Origin: Marchantia polymorpha subsp. ruderalis | Lineage: Eukaryota; Streptophyta; Marchantiopsida; Marchantiales; Marchantiaceae | Direction: 5' to 3' | DNA: 64,000 nt | Assembly (NCBI GenBank): GCA_037833965.1 | Contig: AP031355.1 | Location: 13,541,501-13,605,500 of the forward strand | Part shown: piece by piece, positions 10,858 through 22,738 of the stretch | Layout: the number at the start of each line of letters is the position of its first letter | How positions within the stretch are numbered: position 1 is the stretch's first letter | Position numbers and translations under genes: made by a program | The notes under the pieces: model-generated | Told to the model about the DNA's origin: nothing | Seen by the model: only the letters and a program-made list of their open reading frames with translations | Databases searched by the model: none

Positions 10858-13800
10858 GAGGGAACAATCTTTGAATTGTCATTTTATTTCGGCTCGTTGA
10901 TATCGAATTGATAAATATATACAAAGCTATAAAATTGTTGTTTCTTGGATTATATTTTAAATTTGAAGAAAACCAACATATGTATCTGGATGTTTTATCT
11001 GCATCTATACTTTTTTTTCAGTGGGGAATTTCTACATTGGAAATCATGGATATCTATATACAAAATGTGTGTTTTTATTTATATTTAGGTTTTGATCATT
11101 TACATTCACTCATGTTATTTTAGTATGTTGAAGGATTTTAATTTTGCATGTGAAAGAAGATATATGATGAGATATCTTATATGAGTGTTGTTCTCTATGT
11201 GCTATCTATGGCTTCATGCAATTTCATAGATTGTCTAAAGCAATTTATGATGGATCATGTAAGCTATATCTTTCACTTTTACTCTCATCAAAAGTAATAG
11301 TGGAATAGCTAACAACTGAATAATACTAAAAAGATCCAGAATTTCAAACTCAAGCATTATGGCATGGCCTACCAGAACCAATGTTATGCTCATTCAACAT
11401 ATATGAGCATAACATCAATAGTCCATATTACATGCTATACTATATTCACGCAAATACTATTGAATCACTTAAGGTTTCAAACAAGTCAATACACCCTAAA
11501 AGAATAATATTCATCACTTTGAATATCTTATGTATGTATGTATATATATATATATATATATTCATTTATGCATTTAAAAGTTATGTAATAATTTCTAAGA
11601 TATCTCAAATAATTTATGAATTCTAGATTTTTATTTGATGATATATTAGACAATGTCAAAAAAAAATTATCACGTTGATGTTGATTATAGACAAGTGTAA
11701 ATATAGAAATGAATGTGTATTTATTTTGATGATTAATGAATCAATTAAAAATCTATTTTGAAGCAGTGCATAGCTGAGTCAACTATGGAAGTTAAATATG
11801 TAGCGACAGCAAAAATAACAAAATAAATTATTTGATTGGTTAGATTTATCAGTAAGATCAGATTCACATAAAATGTTGTAAATCTTCATTTTGTTATTAT
11901 ATTTAATCTTTTAAAATATATCAAATGATAAACAACATAATAATGAATATCGACATCAATGATTTTTATATCTAAGATGCAAAAATTGATAAAAAGTTTT
12001 AGCTAGTCAAGATTTATAATCAATTCAATGTAGCTAATACATTAATCAAAATAATTGTATACTAGAGTTTTCAAAAAAACATTGTGTTACTTTGCAACTT
12101 TTGCGTGAGGATAAAGATTATGTAGAAATAAACATGAACATTAAACATAAAATCACGCTTTATGTGATTTTATGTTTGTTATGACCAAAAAAAAAAGATG
12201 CACTATAAGCACATAATCTCTAAATCGTATAGGATCTAATAAATTTTCTTTTATCAATTATAATTTAAACATATAGATTTGATTGAAAAAACTGATAAAA
12301 AAATAAAATAAAACAGCAACATTATAGTTGACCAAATATAAAAAGACTAGGTAAAAAATTGTGAAGATAGTTTTTTAAAACTAAATTCCAAAATATTCAC
12401 TGGAAAATTACTCTAATCAGTTCAACATAAACAAGATATTGTAAGATATTTTTCAGTATGCGTCTAAATATGCTATTTAATTGCTATATTTCGTATTTAT
12501 AAATTCATAACATTAATTGCATACAAATTAAGGGTAATTATAAAAATTTGTAAAATATATAATATAATACTTACTTGTATGAATAACAATAATTCTGAAA
12601 AAAAATTAACTGGTTCTAAGTGATTATTTATCTGTTCATTTCTATTGATCGGAGCTAAAGATTTGATTACAATGTTGAAATACAGTCATCACATTATAAA
12701 AAAATTATAACTTGGAAAATTTGTGCTAAATATTGTTTTGATCACATGTAATATTATTTTATGATTTTAATATTTGTTTAATATAAATTTAAATAAATTA
12801 TTTCTATTAAATTTTTCTATCTAATAGAATTTTTAGATCAATATATAAAAAATTAGCTTTAAAATTTGATTAATTATTTCAAAAGCTTGAATTGTATTAA
12901 AACACATTATTTTATATCTTACACGATTTTTCTAATTTGAAAAAATGCAATTAAAATGAAAAAATATAAAAGCAATAGTCTTGTTATAATTGATTATATT
13001 TATAAAGAAATCCAATGATTCACTATAACCCATATTTTTATAATATTGGAAAACACACAAATAAGGCTACAAAAAGTTACGATTGTAATCAAATGAATTA
13101 TGATGAAAAGAAAAAATAAAAATTTATTAAATTATATTCAGATAAAAATTACGTCTTTCTGTACATTATTAACATTTTTCATTATAAAAATTTGTAAATC
13201 CTTTATTTTAAATAAAAACATTAATATCAATATTTTGCATAAATTCTATGAAAAAAATTAATTTTATCAATATATATAATATAATTTTTTTCTGAAGTGA
13301 CATAATGTGAAATAATGAGTTGATGTTAGATGATATATTTGTAAAAATTAAAGTTAGTCATTCAAGCCAATTTAATCTCAGTTTACGAAGTTGGTTAGAA
13401 CAGTACTATGTAAGAGCTCAGGAACCTCATGGAGACATAATCTAGGTTTTTCATAATGAACTTTTTGTGATTTTGTAAATATAGTCTTATGTTGTGAATC
13501 ATGTATATCCAATGTTGGTTTGTTAGCTTGTGTTGACGTTGTGTAAATGTTATTTTTCTTATATCAAATGATATCAAAAATTGTATATTTAAAATTTATG
13601 TTAAAGATGGTGTTAGAGATAAGAAGTTTACCATTGTCTGTTTGGCTGTATTTGTTTTTTCCTCTAATCCGGATTAAGATCCGGGTGACTATGAAGATAT
13701 TTCAACCAATGATAACTTCGAATCAAAATTTATAAAAACGTCTGATTTTTTAGGTGTACTTTTGCTACGTCACAATTGTCAGATTAAAATATCAACAATA

Positions 13801-14740
13801 ATTGATAACTTTTGTCAATGAAGGAAACTTTTTGAAGGAAGGAAGTAAATTGTGACTATGAATTGAATTGAATTGAATTGAAAGTTGTTGTTTCTTACAT
13901 GCTTGATATCAAGATTTATCTATGATCTTCAAAAACACTTTCAAATATATTAAACAAAAATTATATATGATTATTTTAATTTCAATAAGTGTAAGTAACT
14001 AGCTATTTTCAAAATGTGAATTACACACTAGAATTTTAGATAATTGTAATCATCAACGATATTTCAATTTATTGTTGTAGATTTTGGCTGATGATATCAA
14101 CTCTTTTAAAAACAAATAAATTATTTTGTTTTATGAATGCTGTGCAAAAAGGCCAAAGCTTCAAGAGTAAATATGTGATTTTGCCTACCCAAAATGCTTC
14201 TTAAGCATTTTGGGTAGGCAAAATCACAAAGTTGTAAGTTTTTCTGTTCAATTGTTTCACTTAAGATTATAAAAATGCAATCATAGGCTTTTCATATTAT
14301 TTTCATCTTTATTTAAATTGGATAAATTCACAGATTTTCTTTAAAAATTAAAATACAGAGAGTTTAATTGTTTTTAAATTAGAGCTGGATATTTTCATAT
14401 GTTATCCAGTTTTTGATTAAAAAATTAATCATTCTAGATGAGATATGAGGATTTAAAAATTATATGTAATCCTTGAGTAAAAAAAATTTGTGACTTCAAA
14501 ATGCTATAGAAAATTGTTGATATCACTATAATTTTTCTTGTATTTAAAATTCTATCAGTGCCATTATAATATTATATTATATTAGTCATCCAATTGATTA
14601 GATTTATCACAAAAATTTCCTCGCAATAATATGCAAAAAATCCACTTTAAGTTTTTTTAAAACAAACTATATTTGTGATTTGTTTCACTGCAATAGTGCA
14701 TAATCAATATATTGCAACAATAGCAATCAATGAGGCGGGT
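10858..14740. other. AT-rich non-coding block with microsatellites
   Basis: Very low GC, with a TA microsatellite near 11540-11562, an (AATTG)n run near 13861-13881, and many A/T runs. The short open frames here are of the kind expected by chance and look non-coding. Confidence 0.75.
14175..14227. repeat. Perfect 25-bp-arm hairpin with 3-base loop
   Basis: The left arm at 14175-14199 (starting GTGATTTTGCCTACCC) and the right arm at 14203-14227 are exact reverse complements, separated by CTT. No flanking target-site duplication was evident. It lies in AT-rich DNA about 1 kb from the hAT cluster. The loop is too short for a standard microRNA precursor. Confidence 0.9.
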
Positions 14741-14748
14741 CTATTATC

Positions 14749-15111
14749 ATGAAACAAACATCTTTTTCTTTGATTTTCAACACAAGAGCAAACAAAGTCC
14801 AAGGATTTAATGACCAAGGTTTTAATATGATCTATCATAACCAGAGAATAACAATTCTTTTGAAACTATACCCTATACCTTACCGTTGCCCGTCCGAAAG
14901 TGCAATCTTGTACGGTAATCGCTTGTATCCGAAGTGTCTTGTACACTATCCGAACTTGTTTCTTCCGCGACGAAACTCAAAAATCCTTGAGGATTTATTG
15001 AGGTTTAGTGATGAAATCGGCGCCGTCAATCTCATCACTGAATCGATCATCCATCACTACGATCGATGTTTCTATCCCGCCGATTCGGGAAGAAAGAAGC
15101 ATAGATCGTAA
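14749..15111 (+). CDS. Unrecognised 120-codon open frame
   Basis: The frame starts MKQTSFSLIFNTRANK and ends YPADSGRKKHRS at the point where base composition rises from AT-rich to mid-GC. No domain is recognised. It lies just left of the minus-strand hAT remnant and could be part of that element's 3' region, an orphan gene, or chance. Confidence 0.15.
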   Translation: MKQTSFSLIFNTRANKVQGFNDQGFNMIYHNQRITILLKLYPIPYRCPSESAILYGNRLYPKCLVHYPNLFLPRRNSKILEDLLRFSDEIGAVNLITESIIHHYDRCFYPADSGRKKHRS

Positions 15112-17110
15112 AAACATTAACTGGTTCAATTTTCTGTCAAAAAGCTGTCAAAAAACAATCGGTCGAGCCAATTTTGCTTCTTAGTATTGATGTTGCCGAC
15201 TTTTAAAAAGTTGCAATTTGATTTGCAACTTGTTAAACTAGGAGTAGGAATGATTGAATAAACGACTTAAGAAAGGATGGAAAAAGTAGGTTTGTTGAGT
15301 TTTCCACCAAAAGAGAAGACTTTGCTCCTTGATGACGTTGTCGTTGTCCTTGAAGCTGTGGAGAAAATATTGGGCCAGTTCAAATTTAACAGTATGCGCA
15401 ATCTGGTTTACCCTATCGATATGTCCGATTGCTTTCCCTTCAATGTCGTCTAAATCATCTTTCTCGATGTACTTTGCCAAATGTCAGCGACCACGCACAT
15501 GATTCGTTTTAGACTTTTTGACAGGACGGCGCTCATCATCGTCTTGGTCATGCTGAGGGATGTGTTCTTTCATCAATGACTCTAAATTCTCCTTGGCTTT
15601 ACCGATCTGTTCCTCAGACATGACGTACTTGACGAGATGGCGTCTAAATCTGGGATCAAGCAAGGCGGCGATGACGTGAATTTATTGGATGATGAACTTT
15701 TCCTCGATTAAGTGTCGAATGATCGGCTTGATGGCAAGGATGTGTTTCGAGTCCTTTGCAATCTTACTATTGATGACATCATTTGCCTTGTAGTACACGT
15801 TTTCAATGACCAAATTGCAATGAAGGAGTAGGCTATGTTTGAAGTAGCACCCGCGTTGAAGTGTTGGCTGTTTGAATATCTCCATGGCGAGGCTCGCCTC
15901 ATGGAACGGCTGAAGTAACGTGATGAACTCCAACAGCAACTCCTCGTCAATCTATACAAACTTTGCTGACTTCTTGACGATCAACGCCACCACAAGCTAC
16001 TCATAAACATCTGCGATGCTGCTCAGACATTTTAACATGGAATTTCATCGCGTAATGTTCTCCTGCTTGATCGTCTTATCTAGCTCTTCTTAGAGACTAA
16101 CCTGCTTGACATACGTGGCGAGCACCTTGCAGTGATCGATCAGATCGAACAGATCTGAAGCAAATTCATAAAGCTTGTAGAATGAGGCGGTTTTTTTGTC
16201 ATCGACTTGCTTCGTTTACTTGACGAACACTGTCGTGAAAATTGTTTCAATGATGTGATCGATGCAGGCTGACCAGTTATGATAGCTCGATATATCATCT
16301 TGTGCGTGCATGTTGGACGATTGCTAAAGACGGTCACAATAGCAGGATCCGTGATAGAAAATTGTTCCATTGTAGACCGGACCTTTTTCAAGACTATGCG
16401 AGCGATGTGACTGCCGAAGAACGTACAACACGCAAAAATGCGATGATGTAGAACAAAATCACAATTGATCAAGTGGCTCGTGATGAGTAGGAACATGTAT
16501 TATTGATATCGTCGGTCCAGATATTGGTCGTACTCGCCATCTTAATGTCTGACTCGACGTGCTTGAGGACTTCGGTTGACATAGTTTTGCGCTCCTGAAG
16601 AACTCGATTGATGAGGCTAACGGTGATTGGAGCAAGAAGCACCTCAACAAGGTTCAAGCCGCGCAAGGAGTTGATGTCGATGTTTAGGATTATTTGCGTG
16701 TAAGCCTTGAATCCGCTACCCTTAACCATGTGGAACGGACGGATGTCCTTGGCACACATGTCGGCAGCTATAGCCACAACGAGCCTCTTTTCGGCATGGA
16801 TTAATGCTCTATCTGTCGCGAAAGCTGCCAACGACTAGTTGTTGATTATCGTGAAACATATTTGTTTAGCCAGCGTTGACGTGTTGTTCTTGGAATCAAA
16901 CACGTACACCGACATGCATGTGTTACATGCAACGAGGGATTGAATCATTGAACTTGGCAAACTTCTTGATGTCCAACTTGACGACGTCCAAGAATTGCTT
17001 CCAAACAACTGACTTGTGCCCATTACTATGTGTCTTTTGCCCGAAGAACACATGCATCGGCTTGAGTAGGTCGGATAGGTTCCTAAAATCTGGCGTTTTA
17101 TTTTTAGACG
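15112..17110 (-). mobile_element. Degraded hAT (Hermes/BED type) DNA transposon, minus strand
   Basis: Pieces of one transposase run from right to left. A BED zinc finger (VACNTCMSVYVFDSKNNTST) lies near 16.9 kb. An N-terminal domain with DMCAKDIRPFHMVKGSGFK and TTNIWTDDI is at 16469-16831. INCDFVLHHRIFACC lies at 16140-16496, VIAALLDPRFRRHLVKYV near 15.6-15.7 kb, and a C-terminal part of the dimerisation region (EQSLLFWWKTQQ) at 15238-15480. This order is that of hAT transposases. The frame is broken several times, so the enzyme is dead. The 5' end abuts the younger plus-strand hAT. I did not find convincing terminal repeats or target duplication, and the left limit is uncertain. Confidence 0.8.
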
Positions 17111-17118
17111 CCAGATTT
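17086..17118. repeat. Palindrome at the junction of the two hAT elements
   Basis: AAATCTGGCGT (17086-17096) and ACGCCAGATTT (17108-17118) are perfect inverted copies around an 11-base spacer. The right arm includes the first bases of the plus-strand hAT (CAGATTT) and the left arm the probable outer end of the minus-strand one, so the two elements meet end to end here. Confidence 0.8.
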
Positions 17119-19609
17119 GCCAGAAATAATCTGGCAAATATGCCAGAATTAATCAAGCCCACTTAGTCGACACCTGTATGAAGTTTCGACAAAAAATACA
17201 AGGATAAGGCGGGAGGTGTAGGAAGTCAGAATGTAGAGAATCTCGCAAGCATCCAAGGGGAGGCGGGCAGTGGATAGCGGGAAGGATTATCTTAGGTTAG
17301 GAATGCATTCCCAAAGTTCTCTTGTCTCGAACGCAAGCACCAAAATCATAGCGAAGCTTTTGCAATCCATCATGAGTCAAAAAACTCCGTTTCATGTCAA
17401 ACATGGCGTCGAGTTTGGTTTGCAACCGGTACAACGATCTGTACAGGGCACCATCACAACAGTTCAGTGTTTATTTTGCGTCCATATCGGTCGTGAAAAA
17501 CGGGATGGTGCAGGTGTGAAGCGATAGAGAACCAAGAACACGCAACTGTTTCAGTTTTTGTTTCGTCTTGAAGCCTACAAAAATCACTTGGAGTCTCAGC
17601 ATCCTGAAGATTGGACTAGTTACCAACTGCTTTCGTATCAAGAAAAGGTTAGTTTCTTCAAGATAAGAGATATATCAGGCATACACCGTTACCTAGACAT
17701 AGACAAGAACACTCTTCAGTTTGTAATTTCTCAGTCTCCGATAGTTGATCTTGTGGTGGGAAATTTGTTTTTTCATCCGGAAGAAGACGATGCGTTCCAA
17801 CCAATCGCCAAGGCCAACGCCATGAAGTTGTTCAAACTGCAGCCAGACGGATCGTACTTGGTTACGATCAAGAACTCTTTGCGGTTCAACCTTGCCATGC
17901 AACACGTTTCTGTTGGACTGTCATTTAGGCAGACAGCCAAGGTGATTGAACTGCATCGTGTAGCGACCAAGAATCCAAAATTGAACGACATCAACGATCA
18001 TATGGTGAGTCAGTTCGTGCGTGTGCTCCTTGCCGTCGCCCTGCAGATCATCTCCGATATACTCATGGATCCAAACATTTGGGCGTTTTCTCTGGCGGCT
18101 GATGCAAGCACACATTTGGGAGTTCCTGTCCTTGACCAGCAAATTTGTGTGTGCGTGAAAGGCGTGTTGTACAACTTCCACCTGGTGCTGGTTCCATTCT
18201 TTGAACGCCATACTGCTCAAAACTATGTCAAGCTCATCAAGACTATGCTTGACAGTGTGTGTGTCCATCTTGGCGCGACAAAATCATTTCAATCAGTTCA
18301 AATGAAGAAAACACAATGACAGGTAGGCATGTTGGAGTTGTCACATTGCTTGAGAAGAAATGTTCCAATCATGTGCTTTGTATTTGGTGCGTTGCTCATC
18401 AGCTTGATATTGTGGTGAAAAATGCCACGCATGGTGTGTTGAACGAGATGTTTTATAAGGTTGCCCATGCGTTTTCTGTGCATCTTCGAAATCAATCAAA
18501 TTTCATCAACGAAATGGGTTCCAAATGCCCAAAGGACACAACACGATGAGTGGCGTTTGGTAGAATTCTCTCTTGGCTTCTAGAACGTCGTCGTCGGTTG
18601 ATGATTCACGTGGAGAACAGACGACCTATCCAAGCTCCGTCCATGCAATGATGGATCATTGCAGGAGCTCTATCGCCATTGTTTGAGTGGATTGCCGCCA
18701 CTATCTCCTCAATCCAATCTCCAAAGCTGATCATCTCTCAGCAACGCCAAGAGTTAGCAAAGCTGATGACAGACATTGCAGATAGTTTGGATATTCGTTC
18801 TACTACAGATGCATCGCTGAACAAAATTGATTCTATCACAATCGTTAAGCAAGATGATTTGTTTGTAACCAAAAATTCTATTGTCATGCATATATTAGAT
18901 CAAGGTTTGTGGGCAAGGGATCTGTATTATGAGCTTTCAGGATTTGAGCAACAGCAGACATTGGAGGAGATAAGTACTTTTTCACTCTCTATTGTGGCAA
19001 ACGGTTTGCAGATCAAGGCGAAACGTGGTTCTAACAATCATGTCAGGGAATTGAAAGCACCTCCTGTGATGCCAACAGATTTAGTTAAAATGCGTCCTGC
19101 TTTATTTATCAGCGAGGTGGTGGATCAATACAGGGCACATTTGGGCAAGCACTGGAGCACTAACATGATCGACAAGGCGGAGAGTGAACACCGTGACCTG
19201 CTACTTGTTTACGGGCGTGAGCTGAATGTGAAAGGGACCATTGACAATCACAGCCAGAAGACTTTCTTCAACGAGGCATGGGATTGTTTAAATGGACGTT
19301 TCCTGCATTTGCGACAGTTGTGCGGTGGTCTAGCTACTGCTTTTCCAAATACTACCTCAGTTGAAAGCGATTTTTCCAATATTAAATGGGAGAAAGATGA
19401 CTCACGTACAAGGCTGACAAGTATTTCTTTGGCAGGCATTATGCATGCGAAGCAATTTGAAACGCTGAAAACTGTTGTAGCAAACCGCTCGGAGGAAAAA
19501 TAGTGAAGTTAGTGTTAGTTCCAAAATTGCCAGAATTAAGGAGAAAAATTTGCCAGAATTACCGTAGTTCTGGCAAACCTGGCATTTGCCAGATTTTAGT
19601 AAGTCTGGT
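17112..19609 (+). mobile_element. hAT DNA transposon, plus strand, nearly complete
   Basis: The element starts CAGATTTGCCAG and ends near AAGTCTGGT. Its subterminal regions carry repeated TTTGCCAGA/TCTGGCAAA motifs at both ends (17112-17150 and 19515-19595), typical of hAT binding sites. The flanks TTAGACGC (17104-17111) and CTAGACGC (19610-19617) match in 7 of 8 bases, the 8-bp duplication size of hAT elements. The interior encodes one BED-type hAT transposase described separately. The terminal repeats are short and imperfect, so the exact ends are my best estimate. Confidence 0.75.
17270..19503 (+). pseudogene. hAT transposase gene, four visible lesions
   Basis: The N-terminal BED-like zinc finger is visible as QCLFCVHIGRE followed by YKNHLESQHP. 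The catalytic core follows (AADASTHLGVPVLDQQICV; SSNEENTMTGRHVGVV; GSKCPKDTTR; WIIAGALSPLFEWI), and the C-terminal dimerisation domain ends FPNTTSVESDFSNIKWEKDD at 19350-19405. Reading is interrupted by a TAG at 17525-17527, a frame change near 18270-18280, and TGA codons at 18547-18549 and 18649-18651. The first of these two TGA codons replaces the Trp expected after KDTTR. So few breaks suggests a fairly young insertion. The family is, from memory, common in oomycete genomes. Transposition would need an enzyme supplied in trans. Confidence 0.85.
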
Positions 19610-19617
19610 CTAGACGC

Positions 19618-20557
19618 TGATCTTGAGAGCATTGACATCCTTGGACTTAGACAGCGAAGCTGAGGAGTAAGCTTGCATTTAGATTGCGGGATGCAAAATG
19701 GACGCGTCGTAGCAAAGTTGTTTGGTATCTTTTTATAATATAGGTGCGCAATGCCAATTGCCCCATTCCCAATGGGGATCATCAATAATTTTGCGCCTTT
19801 GTACTATAAATAGATACCCCAACGTACTCGTCAATCCAAAAACGGAATCGTATCTGAATTGTGCCCATAGATCTATGACCGTACCCGTCCATACCCTACG
19901 GGTATGGTTCGGTTTTTGAATTCAGGTACCCGATGTTACACTATGATCATAACTACATCAAAATCAAAAAATTGGAAAACAAGTTGAATTTCACGATTGA
20001 GAATATGATGAATGAATAAGAATCAATGACAAAAAACATGGTTCATATGAACTTTCAAATCATGTAGACAATATAAACAACAGTGATAATGTTATTATAG
20101 ATGTCTTTGATAGATTATGAATTTGGTCAAGAAAACAAGCAATAGATGCTAGAAGAAATGCAATTGTCATTGGGTTGCAAAATCTTGTAAGAGAAAAGAC
20201 ACATATTTCAGTTTAAAAATTTTTCATTTAGTGATATTTTAGTTTCTAGTCATTTTTATTAGTTTGAAAGATAAATCAAATGCAAGAAAAATGTATAGTG
20301 TAATCAATTAATCAATTGAAATAAAGCATTTGCTTGCACAAACAATCAATCATTAAACTCACAATTTGATGTAACAAGATATGTTTAATGAAAATTGAAT
20401 AAATTGGATTTTTTATATTTTAAAATTTGATAGATGTAATGACTATACGTTTTTAAAAAGACAAATCAAATGCATGCTAAAAATTGGATTTGGACAAATA
20501 ATTGAGTGGTGTGAAGAATGAAAAACAAGAAAATTTTGTAATGTATAAAGTATTTTT
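19618..20557. other. Transition into AT-rich non-coding DNA
   Basis: No gene seen. A short inverted repeat CCATACCC/GGGTATGG lies near 19888-19907, and composition drops sharply after about 19.93 kb. Confidence 0.6.
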
Positions 20558-20656
20558 GATAAAAAAAAATCTCATGAGTTCAAATAAGATTGAAAAGAAA
20601 ATATTTTTCAAATTCTTTATACTGGCAAGTAAAAATTTGGATTAATTGGCGTTGTT
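20558..20656 (+). repeat. Left arm of a 99-bp inverted repeat (foldback)
   Basis: This 99-bp stretch is the reverse complement of 21166-21264 with roughly a dozen substitutions. Shared blocks include TTAATTGGCGTTGTT and GAGTTCAAATAA. About 509 bp of AT-rich DNA separates the arms. No transposase or target duplication was found, so this may be a foldback MITE or an old inverted duplication. Confidence 0.85.
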
Positions 20657-21165
20657 GAAAAAAAATTTGATTATTATAAATTTAATGATTTGACATAAGA
20701 TGATTCATCAATTTTTTTAAATTACAATATTTAAGTATGATGATGATAATACATTGATTTTTGAAGAAAAAATACCTTGTTTTTTTAAAAAAGCTCAGAT
20801 CTTTGTCAATAGACCTAAATGAAATATTGCTATGGAATGTGACATGCAATTGTTTATTGCTAACGAGATTTGAAAATGCATGGAGCTTCCAATGAATCCA
20901 TATTTGTTTGATAATTAGTAGATTTAAGCTAACAAAATAATCTTCAAAACCCAAGTTGATATCTAGAATTTTTACACAAGATAATGGTAATATATGTAAC
21001 AATGTTTTTTCAAATCTAACAAAAAATCACCACAATTCAATTAATATGTGCACTTGCTAAGATACATAATTTAGATATGTATTAGATGTATGTAGTTATA
21101 ACAATTTTATATGAATCTTTGAAGATAAAATTAACATTATACAACTGATTGATTTTGAGTTCAAA

Positions 21166-21264
21166 AACAACGCCAATTAATCAAAATTTTTACTTGCCAA
21201 TACAAAGAACTTGAAAAATCTTTTCTTTTCAATATTATTTGAACTCATAAGAATTTTTTTTATC
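21166..21264 (-). repeat. Right arm of the 99-bp foldback; contains the tandem-duplication edge
   Basis: The inverted partner of 20558-20656. The left border of the 7.78-kb tandem duplication (21201) falls inside this arm, so only the outer 64 bp of the arm (21201-21264) recurs, at the start of the second unit (28982-29045). Confidence 0.85.
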
Positions 21265-22071
21265 AACAAATGTTTGATAGTTTAATAAATAATGACAAGT
21301 TTTTATTAAATGATGTGGATGTTGATTATGCACAAGATTTGGACAAGAATGAAATATACAACTAGGTATGTGTTTATATTTGATGTTGGATGTATGCAGA
21401 ATTTCTTGATTGTTTTAACAGAGAAATATATAATAAAGATTGAAATAAAAAAAAGGTTGTTCAATTGAATAGACTTCTCATTCAGATTAAATTGAAATAC
21501 AATGTTGTTAACGTCATTATAATAATTAAAATGTGTTACATCTTATTGCACATAAAATGATAAATATCAAAATGAAACACATCAACATCAAGTAGTTTTT
21601 GATCAAAAATGCATTTTTTATAAAGAATTCAAGCTAGTTAAGATTAAAAATTATTTTAATAATACTAATGTGTTATCAAAGTCATTCCTTTTGAATGTTT
21701 TAAGAAACTTTGTGCTAATTTGTAGTTTTCATGTGAGAAGCACAAAGAAATTTTTTTTAGCTAATTTTAATCTTTATAGATATTTTAACTTTGTCATGTT
21801 TATCTATGATTTAATTTTGTTTAGCTTTAATTTTTTTTAAAACCTTTGTTAAATATCTGTCTAACATTTTTTGCAAAGTATTTATGTAGATTATGGAGGT
21901 TAAAGTTCTCAAGACATGAATTAAGACAAAAATTATTACAATTGATCCAATTCTTATGATAATTCATGTTAACCTAATACTAATTAATGGTCATTATATA
22001 AGGGAGTATAATAAAAGCCTTCATTAAGACAATTTAAGGTTTTTTAGTAGTTTTTTGATTTGCATGAACGT

Positions 22072-22738
22072 AAACCAGAGTAATAAATCACATATGATCA
22101 TGTATGTGCAGGCATGGTTATATTAGTCGGTCGTCTTAATTACCAAAATTAGCTTAATTTAGTTGTCTCAAGAAAATTAATTTAGCCTAATGTAGACGCT
22201 TTGATGCTAAAGGCCGTGTTAAATGCATTTGAGAGGTAGAGAGTGATTCGGAGGTAGAGAGAGAGAGTCACTATCATGTCGGGCTTGCACTAGTACAGTG
22301 CGTCTCGTGGGCAAAAGAATTAAATATAGAAACCTTTGGATTGCAACTCAGTGAAATATGAGACTCACGTGGTAACAAGCTAAGTCACAGTTGAAATTTC
22401 CCCGCTCTAATTTTGAACCAATTACAGATTATGCTACGGTTATTTTAGGCGCTAGAGAGATAACATCACTTTAGGTAATTTAGGCGTCTCGGTACACAAT
22501 CACCTAAAATAACCATGCTTGTGTATGTGTGTTGACAATATATGAGTGAATTTGATTTTTTTTTAAAGATTTCTTGTATTAAAGCTGAACATTTCACATG
22601 TTGTTCGTCTGTAGACCAGAGTCATAAATCACATATGTGACACTTCACATATGCATGTGTGTTCACAATGAGTGAGTGAGTTTGACTTTTTTATATGAAT
22701 TTCTTTTATTAAAGCTAAAAATGTTACTTATGAATTGA
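22072..22738 (+). repeat. Two-copy tandem repeat split by a MITE (unit 1)
   Basis: Copy one runs from ACCAGAGTAATAAATCAC (about 22073) to TTGTATTAAAGCTGAAC (about 22590), interrupted by the MITE at 22109-22521. Copy two runs from ACCAGAGTCATAAATCAC (about 22615) to TTTTATTAAAGCTAAAA (about 22730) without interruption. Without the MITE the copies are both about 110-125 bp. The same arrangement occurs in unit 2 at +7781. Confidence 0.8.
22109..22521 (+). mobile_element. hAT-type MITE, copy A (unit 1)
   Basis: A 413-bp non-coding element with terminal inverted repeats CAGGCATGGTTATATTAG and, at the other end in reverse complement, CAAGCATGGTTATTTTAG. It is flanked by a perfect 8-bp duplication TGTATGTG (22101-22108 and 22522-22529). 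CAG-like termini and 8-bp duplications are hAT hallmarks. Its ends differ from those of the two hAT elements at 15-19.6 kb, so the mobilising enzyme is not evident in this window. Confidence 0.9.

Noticed and set aside
14175-14227. microRNA gene
   Set aside because: The 3-base loop and full complementarity do not fit a standard precursor, and no small-RNA evidence is available.
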